Origin: Heliocidaris erythrogramma
Lineage: Eukaryota; Echinodermata; Echinoidea; Camarodonta; Echinometridae
Length of the DNA: 64,000 nt
Direction: 5' to 3'
Assembly (NCBI GenBank): GCA_025617745.1
Contig: CM046859.1
Span: 28,261,371 to 28,325,370, forward strand
The translations under genes and the position numbers were made by a program. Below, piece by piece: positions 47,001 through 57,300 of the stretch. Below the pieces are notes generated by a model. That model did no database searches, was not told the origin of the DNA, and was given only the letters and a program-made list of their open reading frames with translations. Every line of letters starts with the position of its first letter. The first letter of the stretch is position 1.

Positions 47001-48687
47001 TGTAGATTTATTATTTAGCTCAATTATTTACATATAATTCTCTATTTAGCTCTTTTCTACAATTATTCTAATGACATAAAGGATACAATTATTTATATTA
47101 CATATCATAATTGATAGGATTGAAGTAAATTGAATACATCATAAAGAAATGTGAGAAAATTACAATGCCCCGACCGGGATTCGAACCCGGGACCCTGGAT
47201 TACATGACCAGTGCTCTACCACCTGAGCTATAATAATAATAATAATAATAACGCGATGCTTATATAGCGCATATCACTGCCATTGCGTCTCTATGCGCTT
47301 AATAATAAATATTATTACCCCGGTCATTGGATTCTGGCATGCCCGCACACAATGTATGCACATTCTCCACTCCCTGGGGAGCATTCCAGCAGTGGGCAGT
47401 ACAGTGACGCTCACATGCTAAGCAAAGGACATTACCTTTCGCCATCCTACCGGGTACCCATTTAACACCTGGGTGGAGAGTGGCAAATGTAGATTAACGT
47501 CTTGCCAAAGGACGCTAGTGCTGCGGTGGGATTTGAACCCCGAACCTTGTGGTTCACAGTCCGGGGACTTATCCACTGATCCACAACACCTCTACATTTA
47601 TCCGGGCTCCCGTCGAAGCAGAGCACTGGTCATGTAATCCAGGGTCCCGGGTTCGAATCCCGGTCGGGGCATTGTAATTTTCTCACATTTCTTTATGATA
47701 TATTTAATTATTTATATATAATGAATTTTATAATTTACATTTTTTATAAATAATGATTTCACAAATTCATTATATGGAAATTGCAAAATTCATTATTTAT
47801 GAAAAATTGTATCCTTTATGTCATTTTATATTATAATAATTGTAGAAAAGAGCTAAATAGAGAATTATATGTAAATAATTGAGCTAAATAATAAATCTAC
47901 AAACAGCGCCTCATAGTTTCGATGATCGACAGTGCCGCCATTTTGGATCTGCATGACCCCGGAGGCATGGATACACAAACGCTGGTGAGTTCTCTGAAAT
48001 TTCTTATGCTCTTTGGGGGATTTTTTACTGAAATTAGAGTCAATCAAAACAAAATTGTCATTGCAATCGTTTCCCTAGGAGGAAACGCTGTGGGGAAGGG
48101 CCTGTGGGGCGCGGAAATTATCAGAAAAGTGTGATTTCAGGGCATTTTTCATGTCGTACTACCCCGTGCGGAATCTGATTGCTGGGTAATAACGCCTAGC
48201 TTCGTGTGTAGAAGGCGTATAGCCATTTTTTTTTTTTTTCTACATTCACGAAGCTAATCCTGGCTACCCATACCATAGACTCTGCACTTTATTTTTGCGT
48301 GCCAACGAACGAGCGGGTTCCTCAACGATGATATAGCCGTAAGATATAATAATTAGAGGAATATTAAAGAAATTCTTGTTCAACTTTAGGCGAAATCTTA
48401 GGTGGGCAAACATTCCCCATCATACAAAGCTGCCGACGAGCTCATGACCCATGTCTTGATGTACAACGCAACGGGGCCAGCAGGGCGGGTAATGAGCAAG
48501 CGATGCGGTGGCGGCCATCGACATGCAGGCATGCATCATTGCATGATCTAACTTCATCAACGATTCCATATTGTTTAGATCTGATATTACGACAAGCTCT
48601 GTTGGAACATTGTTCCTTTAGGTTTCTACCATTTCCTTACCCTCTTGAATATTGTATATTTATAAAACACTGATATTTACTTACCAT
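38060..48687 (-). CDS. YJU2B: YJU2B / CCDC130 splicing-factor homologue, with apparent frameshift in last exon
   Basis: Member of the CWC16/YJU2 family of spliceosome-associated nuclear proteins (known for the family). Coding exons on the minus strand: 48687-48685 (start codon only, ATG|GTAAGT), 45678-45486, 44335-44132, 43170-42998, 39861-39723, 39109-38060. The product starts M-AERKQVNRYYPPDFDP, aligning with MGERK of human CCDC130. Conserved blocks follow: LSQGILVIRFEMPYNIWC, the zinc pairs CGGC and CHLC, and VGKYYTTPIYQFKMKC. Next come a charged helix region and a long Ser-rich tail with an NLS (KRKRKRSEDD near 38800) and an acidic end. In exon 6 the conserved SYEEKREQKR frame and the downstream frame starting NIFAPSTVSS differ by one base, at AAAA 39060-39063. 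As written, translation would stop at 39018 after about 267 residues; with one base fewer the protein is about 586. A 79-nt intron (39040-38962) could also reconcile the frames but would remove plausible coding. Confidence 0.85.
39267..39423. mobile_element. Inverted-repeat element in YJU2B intron, related core
   Basis: The ends GGGCCATGTTTCATAAAAC and TTTTATGAAACAGGGCCC are inverted. The centre TTGAGCCAATCAAATACAA followed by GATTTCAATAGCTTATAAC matches the core of the 142-bp elements at 26558 and 36245, although the ends differ. It is therefore a distant relative. No coding. Confidence 0.65.
40780..41340. repeat. Three tandem copies of a roughly 165-190-bp unit
   Basis: Each unit contains CTTTACTTTGCTGTTG-like, TGGGCGCCATGGCGATAGGG-like and GACGTGCC...AATATTCATGGACCT words, and GTGAGCGAGCGA. 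Units start near 40782, 40947 and 41133; the third is partial. The array is internal to the 40503-42868 element. Confidence 0.75.
42034..42432. mobile_element. Foldback element with TTAGGG telomere-type words, copy 2
   Basis: The left arm AGTGGCTATTCTTACGACTA and the right arm ending GTCGTAAGAATAGCCGG share the small hairpins of the 24420-24598 element, plus the inverted words CATACGCTCCATTTTCGTAC and GTACGAAAATGGAGCGTATG. TAGGGTTAGGGTTAAGGTTA lies at about 42131-42153, on one side only. The middle (42160-42350) is unrelated sequence. It is nested in the 2.4-kb element at 40503-42868. Confidence 0.75.
44544..44825. mobile_element. TA-flanked inverted-repeat element in YJU2B intron
   Basis: The ends TGGGTATTTCCACAAATAAA and their complement form inverted repeats of roughly 75-90 bp with mismatches (also sharing TTGGTGTCCCGCTTA), flanked by TA on both sides. 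It is 282 bp long, non-coding, and consistent with a mariner-type non-autonomous element. Confidence 0.8.
45274..45401. repeat. Tandem duplication of 64 bp
   Basis: ATGGCCATATTCACAAACCT and ATGGCCGTATTCACAAACCT begin units 64 bases apart, each running through TGCTTCACT.ACATCAAAA. It lies in a YJU2B intron just before a poly-purine stretch. Confidence 0.8.
47166..47228 (-). pseudogene. tRNA-Thr(TGT)-like 3' fragment
   Basis: On the minus strand the D arm (TAGCTCAGGTGGTAGAGCA), an anticodon loop CATGTAA with TGT at the anticodon position, the T arm (GGTTCGAATCC) and the 3' acceptor strand TCGGGGC are present. The 5' acceptor strand is missing and replaced by (TTA)n, so no functional tRNA can form. 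An inverted partner lacking even more of the 5' side lies at about 47617-47671 on the plus strand. Confidence 0.75.
47229..47597 (-). mobile_element. Full-length-looking tRNA-derived SINE
   Basis: On the minus strand, a tRNA-like head with A box (TGGATCAGTGGATAAG) and B box (GGGTTCAAATCCC) is followed by the body words CCTTTGGCAAGACGTTAATC and CACCCAGGTGTTAAATGGGT, then AGCGCATAGAGACGCAATGG, and a (TTA)n tail. RNA polymerase III transcription is expected from the boxes. It sits at the axis of the 46631-48266 inverted-repeat element. Confidence 0.85.
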
Positions 48688-48933
48688 TTTTGCGAAAATT
48701 CAACTTTTCCACAGGGTATAAAAAGCCGACTCCACCGGTTCTTCCAATTTGGGAAAGAAGTGATGTATGGCAAGCCATATGAGATCACTAACTCCTAAAT
48801 GTCCTGGGCGCGGCCGGGCGCTCCCCTCTTTTTGTTGGATGGCAATGCATTTTTAATTTTTATTTTTTTTAAAGCACTCATATCCGTCACGCTGTGACGC
48901 TCATGGCACTTACACATTAATATTACCCTGGTT
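48275..48933. other. YJU2B 5' end and upstream sequence
   Basis: This contains the YJU2B start exon (48685-48687). On the minus strand, upstream of it, CCCAAATTGG (about 48750) and GC-rich sequence (near 48810) could belong to the promoter. No other exon is recognised. Confidence 0.4.
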
Positions 48934-49656
48934 CAGAGGCGGCGCACACGGGGGGGGGGGGGGGGGAGGGGGGGGGAGGGCACAGTGCTCCCACTTGCCT
49001 CGGAAAGTGCACTTTTCATATCTGAAAAATGCCCCTTTCTCTCTGATAGGTGCCCTTTTTAATACTGAAAGTGAAAGTTCCCCTTTTCCTTTAATGTGTA
49101 CCATTTACCCTTCTGGTAAGTGCCTATTTTTCTCCTTCTGATAAGTTTCCCTTTCAAATCTTATAATTATTACATTATCTCTCTAATAAGTGCCCTTTTC
49201 TCCTTCTGATAAATGCAATTCCACTTTTTTTCTTTCTAATATTAGTAAGTGCCCTTCCCATTCTGATAAGTGTCCCTTTTCAAATCTAATAATATCCCCC
49301 TTTTCTCTCTAATCATGTGTCATTTTCTCCTTTGATATACGATAAGTGCATTTAACTCTGATAAGTACCCCTTTCCCCTTGTAATATAGATGCCAATTTT
49401 CAGTATTAGAAAAAAAGTCTTGAAAATTTAGGCTCGATTGCCTTGCTCACTCGCAATGAAGCATTAGACCATGACACACAGATGCTAATTCGGGGGAAGC
49501 TGAAGCAGCACCACCATAAACATGAAGAAGATGATGCTTAATGATATGAATTAGACTGTAGGGTAATACCAATGTCACAAAATTGCCAATTTTTGCTTTA
49601 ATAAGTGCCCTTTTTATTGCCCCCCCCCCACTTTGAAAGACGCTCCGCCGCCCCTG
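48934..49656. mobile_element. hAT-like element filled with GTGCCCTTTTC words
   Basis: The ends CAGAGGCGGCG and CGCCGCCCCTG are bounded by the perfect 8-bp direct repeat CCCTGGTT (48926-48933 and 49657-49664). A run of 17 G follows the left end and a run of C precedes the right end. The inside is a degenerate repeat of TAAGTGCCCTTTTC, TCTGATAAGTGCC and variants, matching 595-1420. Without coding capacity, it must be non-autonomous. Confidence 0.8.
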
Positions 49657-50093
49657 CCCTGGTTATAATGTTGTTATTGCTTTTTGCATTTAACGGTGTT
49701 CATTCAATGAATATTTACGTTTTTTTACGAATATTTACGCCTTTTATTTTCTTGTTTTTTTAAGGAAAAAAAAGTAAAAAAAATTAAAAATTAAAATAAA
49801 AAAATAAATAAATAAACTAGAACTAGATGTACCGTAACAACCACATAACGTTTATCTTTTCCCTTCATTTTAATTTTATTTGTCTGCTCCTTCTCGGCTT
49901 CTTCCTTTTTCTTTTCCTTTTTTTTTTTTTGGTTCATATATTTGTTAATTTTTTTTCATAATAAAACGAAAATAAACCAAAGAGGAAAAACAAGTAAAAG
50001 CAAACAAAAAAATGGGGAGAAAACTACATTTTACAAGATTCATAGCTTGTGCGGTTTACTACAAAGCAAATTTTGATTTTCTATTACTATAAC

Positions 50094-50305
50094 ATACTAA
50101 AATTATAACAGAGCTGCCAAAGTAGCTTGCGATCAAGCATATCAGGTACCCATTTACACCTGGATGGAGAGTGGCAAATGTAGATAAATGTCTTCAGTTG
50201 CAAATGGACGTTAGTGTCGGGCTGGAATTCGAACCCCGTGCCTTGTGATCTACAGTCCCGTGATGTATCCGTATCCACTATAGAACACAACACCTCTACA
50301 ACCAT
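50094..50305 (-). mobile_element. tRNA-derived SINE, partial
   Basis: On the minus strand an A-box-like TAGTGGATACGG, a B box (GGGGTTCGAATTCC), TTTATCTACATTTGCCACTC and ATCCAGGTGTAAATGGGTAC follow each other as in 47229-47597. The 3' half is lost. Confidence 0.8.
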
Positions 50306-50322
50306 TATTTATTACTTATTAT

Positions 50323-50612
50323 TTAATTATTTGTATGTAGGCCTATATTTTTTTGTCGTACTATTATGTATTTTCTTGTACATTATATACACTGTAATGG
50401 TGGAAAGCAAATGTCCACGTCTGTGGACATAATGCATTATTATCTATCTATATTATCTGTTATCTAACAGTATGTTATGTCTTTAACTATATATGCATTT
50501 CCAATTTCTTAGCACCGATAGCTTTCACTTTGAGAAATTTGGGCCCCCAGCAACAGGGAAAGGGTGGAGAGAGAGAGAGAGCTAGTGAGAGATGGAGAAA
50601 GCGAGAGAAAAA
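50323..50612 (+). repeat. Dispersed repeat, copy 1 of a direct pair
   Basis: About 290 bp, from TTATTTGTATGTAGGCCTAT through GTCCACGTCTGTGGAC (a perfect palindrome) to a (GA)n-rich end, are repeated with few differences at 53075-53361. The copies lie about 2.75 kb apart in the same orientation. Confidence 0.85.
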
Positions 50613-51701
50613 AAAACACCTCTACAAACCATTGGCTTACCATACATAAACATCGAAAAGATTATTTATTAGGTATAAGAGTAATAACAAAATAGAATTG
50701 TGTGCTTTTAGGAGGAATGAGCAAATGATATATGGAAATGGATTAAACTAATCCATTAAATGTACATGTAAACAGAACCTACTCGGCCAAGCTAAATTAC
50801 ATACTGTTTTGACTTCATCTTGCATTTGAACTATCTGAAACCACTCACAATCAGGGCCGTAATTAAAACATAATCTGGGCCCTCTTCCCGGCCCCCCACT
50901 CAGTATTATTTAGGGTACGCGTATGCTTGTTCCCTCCCTTTGAAAGCACCCCCCTATCTCAGGGCTGCCAAAATTTCTGAACCCCCCTATCGCGGGCTTT
51001 GCGCGGGCTTTTCCTGCCTTGGAGACCCCCCTAAATTCAGAACACTGCTCAATGTACCCCCCTATCTCAGGTGAGCTCTCATTCCAACCCCATATCTCAG
51101 GACAGACACCAACCCCCCCCCCCCCCTCCAAAATAAGCTGTCAATTCTTCAATACCTTGGAAGAGATGTTTTTTTATGTTCAAAATGGTATCTCAGAACT
51201 CAGTGCAGTCATAAGAAACCAAACAAAAATGAAAATCTCATGACATAAAAGTTTTTTTAATGGTAAGTCCTGTTAATAGCAGTTTCAACTTATGTTACTT
51301 TCCATGATCACTTGTAACCAGAATCTCAATGGGATAATATCAATAAAAGGATAAAATCTCATTTGTCTGAGGCACTTGCACATGAGGTTATAGAACTGAA
51401 TCAATACTGTACTGGGTGTCCCAAGAAGAAATCAATTATCACAACCTGGACCAGAGGAGAGACCACTTGTTAGGACACCCTGCATAATGTTCATAATATC
51501 ATAACATACAGCTGTGAACTTACAAAGGAGGTGTATTTTCCCACATCATATCGAGTCGAGGGAGGACTGGGTGGGACTGGGGGGCAGTGTTTCTACTTTT
51601 CAAAATGAAATAATCCTGGCAGGAATTTCAGGAATTTGATCCTGGGATTTGATCAATTTTTCAAGATATTTCATAACCCCCCTTTTTTAATTTCTCAGGT
51701 G

Positions 51702-51736
<35 letters not shown>

Positions 51737-53074
51737 AAAACACCCCCTTTTTTTACAATTCACGGGCCGGATTGTGTCGCCCAAAAATACCCCTTTACCG
51801 GAGATTTTGGGAACACGCATGCGGTCCCTTCGACCTCCGAGTGGGGGGGGGGGGGGGGGGGGGGCCCTCTTGCATAAAAGTTGCGATTAAACGCAACTCA
51901 AAAATTAAACGCAAGTCCAAAATACGCGATCCTTATTGGTTGAAAACCAAGCTGCGTTTAATTTTTTGAGTTGCGTTTAATCGCAACTTTTTATGCTTAA
52001 TTTGAGAGGACTCACCGAAAAGCATAGGCACTTTGGAAAAATTCTGAGATTACTGTAAAATAAGGTGTTTTCTAAATAAAACTTGCCTACGACTTTTAAA
52101 CCATGTTATTATAACTTTTTCCACCAATCGAAGAATATTTACTACCAGAAAAAGTTCATTGGCCGAAAAAAATTGTGGCCACAGATATTTTGTTTGTGTG
52201 GGGATGGGGGCGTGGGGCCACAGTCCCACCGTCCCCTTTAGCTCTAGCGAAGCCAGCACTCATCTCTTCCCTTCACAACGTAATCTCCCCTATATATATG
52301 TTTGTCTGCCTCTCTCTGTCTCTCTCTTTCTCTGTATCCATCTCTCTATCAGTTTCTCTTTATGTATACCCGTTACTTTCCTTCTCCATATTTTTCTCCC
52401 CCTCTCTCTCCCTTATCTTTTTTTTCTCTCCCCCCTCTCTCTCTCCCTTATCTTTTTTTTTCTCCCCCCCCCCCCTCTCTCTCTCTCTTCACTTGTCCAT
52501 CATTTCCATTTTATATCTCTTTCCATTTGACTTTTGCTGTAACTCTTTCCAGTCTTTCTTGGTATCTAATTTTTCTTTTACTTAATATCTCCTATTTTCT
52601 GTATGCAGTTCTGCATTCTTTCAGGTCAAAACAGCCGTCAGCGAAATACACGAAAATACGAAGTAATTCATTATATGATCAACAATCAATTTTCATGTAG
52701 AAAATGTTATGTCCTTGATACAGTATACGTGTGTAAGTAAATTTGTTTGCAACTCTGAATTTTGTAAAATACTAGTAGGACACCATAATGATATTGATAA
52801 TAATTTTTTGAATTCTAATTTGAAAAATGAAGGCCATTATAATTCATAAAATATCACTGCGTCAGTTTTGAAGAATGTTAAAGATGCCGGTATTTTTCCC
52901 CCTTCAAAAAAGAAGAAGATAATTTTACGTAACTCTCTGAAACTGATGAAAAGAAATGCCCCGTTCCCCGTGTTGAGGTTCTATTTATTTTAAATATGCA
53001 AAATAAAACCTAAATGATAGTAAAAACAAACAAGATAAAACAATTTTGACTGTAAACACAATTCTGGCCATTTT
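50613..53074. other. Gene-free repeat-rich interval
   Basis: No exon is recognised. It includes CCCCCCTATCTCAGG words near 50950-51110, a (GA)n run at 51706-51738, a run of about 22 G near 51843-51864, the hairpin at 51872-51996 and a pyrimidine-rich tract at 52300-52500 whose long overlapping frames are composition artefacts. Confidence 0.6.
51872..51996. mobile_element. 125-bp hairpin element
   Basis: GCATAAAAGTTGCGATTAAA at the left and TTTAATCGCAACTTTTTATGC-like sequence at the right pair over about 45 bp. Each arm repeats the word GCGTTTAAT/ATTAAACGC. It lies directly after a G homopolymer. No target duplication was identified. Confidence 0.7.
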
Positions 53075-53361
53075 ATAATTATTTGTATGTAGGCCTATAT
53101 TTTTGTCGTACTATTATGTATTTTCTTGTACATTATATACACTGTAATGCTGGTGGAAAGCAAATGTCCACGTCTGTGGACATAATGAATTATTATATCT
53201 ATATTATCTGTTATCTAACAGTATGTTATGTCTTTAACTATATGCATTTCCAATTTCTTAGCACCGATAGCTTTCACTTTGAGAAAATTGGGCCCCAGCA
53301 ACAAGGAAAGGGTGGAGAGAGAGAGAGAGCTAGTGAGAGATGGAGAGAGCGAGAGAAAAGG
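53075..53361 (+). repeat. Dispersed repeat, copy 2 of a direct pair
   Basis: Near-identical to 50323-50612, including GTCCACGTCTGTGGAC and the (GA)n end. Confidence 0.85.
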
Positions 53362-53438
53362 AGAGATCGTCGGGGTGGGGTTAGATCAGTATAAATTATA
53401 CTTGCAATTAGATTAAAATGTTTCGAGTAGGTAACACC

Positions 53439-53872
53439 CAGGCCCGTAGCCAGGGTTTCTAAAGGGGTGGGTCGTTTTTGGAAAAAGTGGACCTTTTTGT
53501 CATAATCAGTACGGACCTGGCGAAGGCAGGTCCTTGCTAGGGGGTCCGGGGGCATGCTCCCCCGGAAAATTTTAAAATCTAGATGCTTTCTGCTGCCATT
53601 TAAGGACTCCCGATGGGGAAATTTAGGGGTTGTGAATGATGATTTTGAACACACATTTTTGAAGTCGCAGAAACAAAATATTTATTAGAGTGTTACATTC
53701 ACTTGTAACAGCTACACCACTAGCAACAACTGACAGCGTGTGGGTAATTCTGGTAACAAAGATTAAAGGTGTGTGTGTGTGTGTGTCTTTTCATGAAAAA
53801 GCGGACCTCAGCCCAAGAAGGGGGGGGGGGGGGTCGTCCGACCCCTCCGACCCCCCTCTGGCTACGGGCCTG
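53439..53872. mobile_element. 434-bp inverted-terminal element with 5-bp target duplication
   Basis: The ends CAGGCCCGTAGCCAGG and CTGGCTACGGGCCTG are flanked by ACACC on both sides (53434-53438 and 53873-53877). G-rich tracts lie near both ends, including 14 G near 53820. The ends match the family of 40503-42868. The inside is non-coding. Confidence 0.85.
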
Positions 53873-54009
53873 ACACCCATTAATATTCTCTCTCTTTTGT
53901 TTTTGTTTGCTCCTTACGTAACATTGAAAGAGCAATGTCAATATAATTGTCAGTGCCTACAATGCTAATTTTTTTTTATTTAGGATAACATCAAGAAAAG
54001 CCTTTATGA

Positions 54010-54350
54010 TTAAAAGGTGGGGTCCGTGCCACTTTCCCCTTCAGGCAGTACATTATAGTCGATAGTGATTCGGAGAACGTTTTGATCATCATTGTACGTG
54101 TGTCTGATTTGTAGTGTAGGCAGAGCACCTGAGGAACACATTTAAATTAGACAGCTGCAAGTCTTCACAGTGTCTTTTTACCGGATCGTGTATCACATCT
54201 TTTTCAATTATAATTTTCGTGCTCAAAATCTTATACTTGGTAGATCCAAGGACCGGTCCTCGAAAATATTTCTTCTTTGTGGATTTATGCTGGAGGTCTC
54301 GTACTTGGTAAATCAAAAGTTGAAAGACACGCAATAAGCCTTCATCTCTG
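54010..54350 (-). CDS. Unidentified open frames opposite the DEG/ENaC first exon
   Basis: On the minus strand one frame is open from about 54350 to 54089 without an ATG (residues include VFQLLIYQVRDLQHKSTKK). A second, one base apart, runs from a possible acceptor CCTCAG near 54133 to TAA at 54010 (includes VLRITIDYNVLPEGESGTD). Both read like protein, not low complexity, but no family is recognised. They could be the decayed end of a gene or transposon protein with one frameshift. Confidence 0.25.
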
Positions 54351-54375
54351 TCAACTCCGTTTCCTTATATTGGCG

Positions 54376-57300
54376 ATGGGGTCTAAAAGTAAAGAAAATT
54401 TATTTCAAATGGCGGACATGGAATCTGGAAGCAAAAGGGGGTAAGTTTAGACTCGTGGTTTGCTCCCTGTGAACTGTAGGTCGGTAGGTCAGTCTGAATT
54501 CCTGCGTGATATGAGATCAGTATTATTCTTGAGATATGTATTGTGAATAATGCGAGATTTTTAGGGTGAAAGAGAATAATAACTGTGGAGCTACAGGCCT
54601 CCGACTGTCTTCGTGGTTAATATGACATGCACCAAGTGTTCATAGTTGTGTATTTCTGCGGCGCGTATAGACTACCTTTTACAGAGCCGTATCTTATATT
54701 GTTATTCTTGATATATATCAATGATATTTACAATGTGTCTACCACTCTAAATTACATATTATTTGCAGATGACACAAGTGTTTTCTTATCTCATAATAAT
54801 ATCAATATCCTTGAAAATACAATTAATAATGAGCTACCAAAATTAACCAATTGGTCTAGGAGCAATATGCTGTCTCTCAATGTGCAAAACACAAATTATA
54901 TTCACTTTAAAGGTAGAAAGTCTCGTGGAGTACAAACTCCTAAAGTAAAACTAGATGATGTCTTGTTGGAAAGAAAAACTTGTACCAAATTTCTCGGAGT
55001 TTACAGCATTAATACGTGAACAACTAAACTGGAGTGACCATTTGAAAAAACATAAGAACAACAATTCCCCGAAATATTGGAATATTATATAGAGTGAAAT
55101 ATATAGTTCCTGACAAAGTAATTTTTATATTGTACAATACTCTGATTCTACCATACATCTCATACTGCAATGTTCTTTGGGCAACATCTAAGTGTGTTAT
55201 ACAGATAATAGTCTCTTGCTACAAAAGAAAGCTCTCCGCATTTGTGCTGGTTACCGTGACCATACACGGCCTCTCTTTATCAAGTTGAAGAGCCTTACGG
55301 TTAGTGACATCAATTTTCTTCAAACCGCCCTCTTTATGTTTCGTTATAATAACAACCTTTTGCCCACTTCCTTTTCTTCCATGTTCAGTCGAAACAGTGA
55401 TATTCACTCTTACCCCACGAGACAATCAGCTAATATGCACTTATTCAATCCCCGCACATTATTGGCTCATAAATCTGTTAGGCATAACGGTCCAGATGTC
55501 TGGAATGCCTTACCGAGTGGCACTCGAAACTGCGATTAAGCGCATGCTTATCTCTAAGATGTGATTAATACATATATTACATGTACAATTATTTCTTGTA
55601 TTACTACAACGAAGCCTAGAGCTTCGTATCACCTGAAAGACTAGAATATTTTCATCTTACATAATTTGTCCTATTACGTGTATAGATATCCATCGATGCC
55701 TTTACTATATTACTGATTACATATATTATTTGGGATAATAAAGGCTCCCTCCTCTTTCTCCATCTTCTTACCTTCTATACCTTTATTTTCATCTTTATCT
55801 GTTGTAAATAGTGTAAAATTTCAAATTAGTTCATTTAATGTTAAGATTAGTTATTGAGTTTTCTCTCTTTGTTTTTGTTTTTTTCTGTTTATTTTGTTTT
55901 AGTTTTAGTTTTGAATGATAATATAATTATGTAATTCGTTAGATTTGAATGTGAAGGTATGGCAACGTTTCAAGCCTTTTAAGCTTATATTGCTATACCT
56001 CTGTATGGTGCTCCATTATTCTATGTCTGTGTTGTGACCATAGTTATTTTACGATTCTGTCATTGTAATTTGTTTCTTTAAATATCTTTCTCTTATGGAT
56101 GTGATCGCTCCAAGGAGTTATTTCAATGTACTATGTAATATGATGAACCATTCAGAAATAAATAAATAAATAAAAATAAAAAATAAATAAAATATTCTGA
56201 ATATTCACGTGTCGGAACATTGAATTGGGCATTATGATTTACATCATAGTAGTGATGGTGAAATCCATCCAAAGTCGTTCAATTCATAGTCTTTGACATT
56301 GACATTCACCCTGTCAATAATACCCGAAGGCACTCATTAATCATGAAGCTTGTTGTGATATAATTAAGGAATCTTAATTAAGGATCATAACACTTGTATA
56401 TAACATCATCAATATCACGACTGACATGCATGTTGCAATGAGAAATACTAGACAGGCAGTTAGGATAAGAAAAAAGAAAGAGAATTGAAGAGAGAGGGGG
56501 GGGGGGGGGACTACGTGATGTTAGTATGGGTGCACAGCGAGCATATCACATAAGGACAAATAGAATTATCCGACGGCCGCCAGAAGATTCACTGATTGTT
56601 AATCTGGAAATGGAATAGTTGTCTTTTCTCTTTTATCTCTCTCCCTTTTTGGACCCTTGATATGGAGGGGCGGGAGCTGCTCAGTCGTTTCGGCCCCCTC
56701 CTTTTTAACGTATCTTATTTCATTTTCGGAATTATGAAACATGTTTCATTTTCGGAATTACGAACCGCATTTCATTTTCGGAATTACGAACCGTATTTCA
56801 TTTTCGGAATCACAAATCATATGTGACCCGCCGTCTCAAAACCTACAATAAGTCGCACGGACCACAACCTAGCAAACAGCCCAAAATAGTAAACTTGCTT
56901 GGATCAGTCTATTTTCTTTTTTTGATAGAAATGGGTAGTTTCATTATCATTCTATCATGTCTCAAGTTTGTGAGTCGTAATTCGACTTAGAAATATGTTT
57001 TTGGGGCATTTTAAAATGACTCATTTTTTTTCACCTGTCCAGCTAATGAATGTTTGGAGAGCTTTTGTAATACTTTCATTCAATGCCAAATTACTACTTT
57101 ATTTCCAAAGGTATTAAATTGATTTTTGGAGTGAGTAATGAATAGGTCCTCCAAAAGCAGCGTGCCAAAATTCAGCCTAATCTGATAATCCCTTCATACC
57201 AGTTGCTATGGCCATTTGAATACCCAGTTTTACTTGGGCGCACACAGAGAGCGAAGGTTTAGCATTCTTTTGTTCCGAACTTAAATCGCCATTTTCTCTG

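Larger units (their letters stand above)
46631..48266. mobile_element. 1.6-kb long-inverted-repeat element with 8-bp target duplication
   Basis: The ends TAGCCAGGATTAGCTTCGTG and their complement are bounded by CCCATACC on both sides (46623-46630 and 48267-48274), a perfect 8-bp duplication. The outer 400-450 bp of the two arms are nearly identical. Further in they diverge by AT-rich insertion, then match again over a tRNA-Thr-like half. Each arm contains a 70-codon frame (MIDSAAILDLHDPGGMDTQT...) followed by a strong donor-like CTG|GTGAGT, pointing outward. The centre is occupied by a SINE. It lies in the first intron of YJU2B. The 8-bp duplication fits hAT or P-type transposition. Confidence 0.85.

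Noticed and set aside
47166..47671. Two tRNA-Thr genes in inverted orientation
   Set aside because: Both lack the 5' acceptor strand, one is joined to (TTA)n, and the anticodon stem has a mismatch; they cannot fold into a tRNA.
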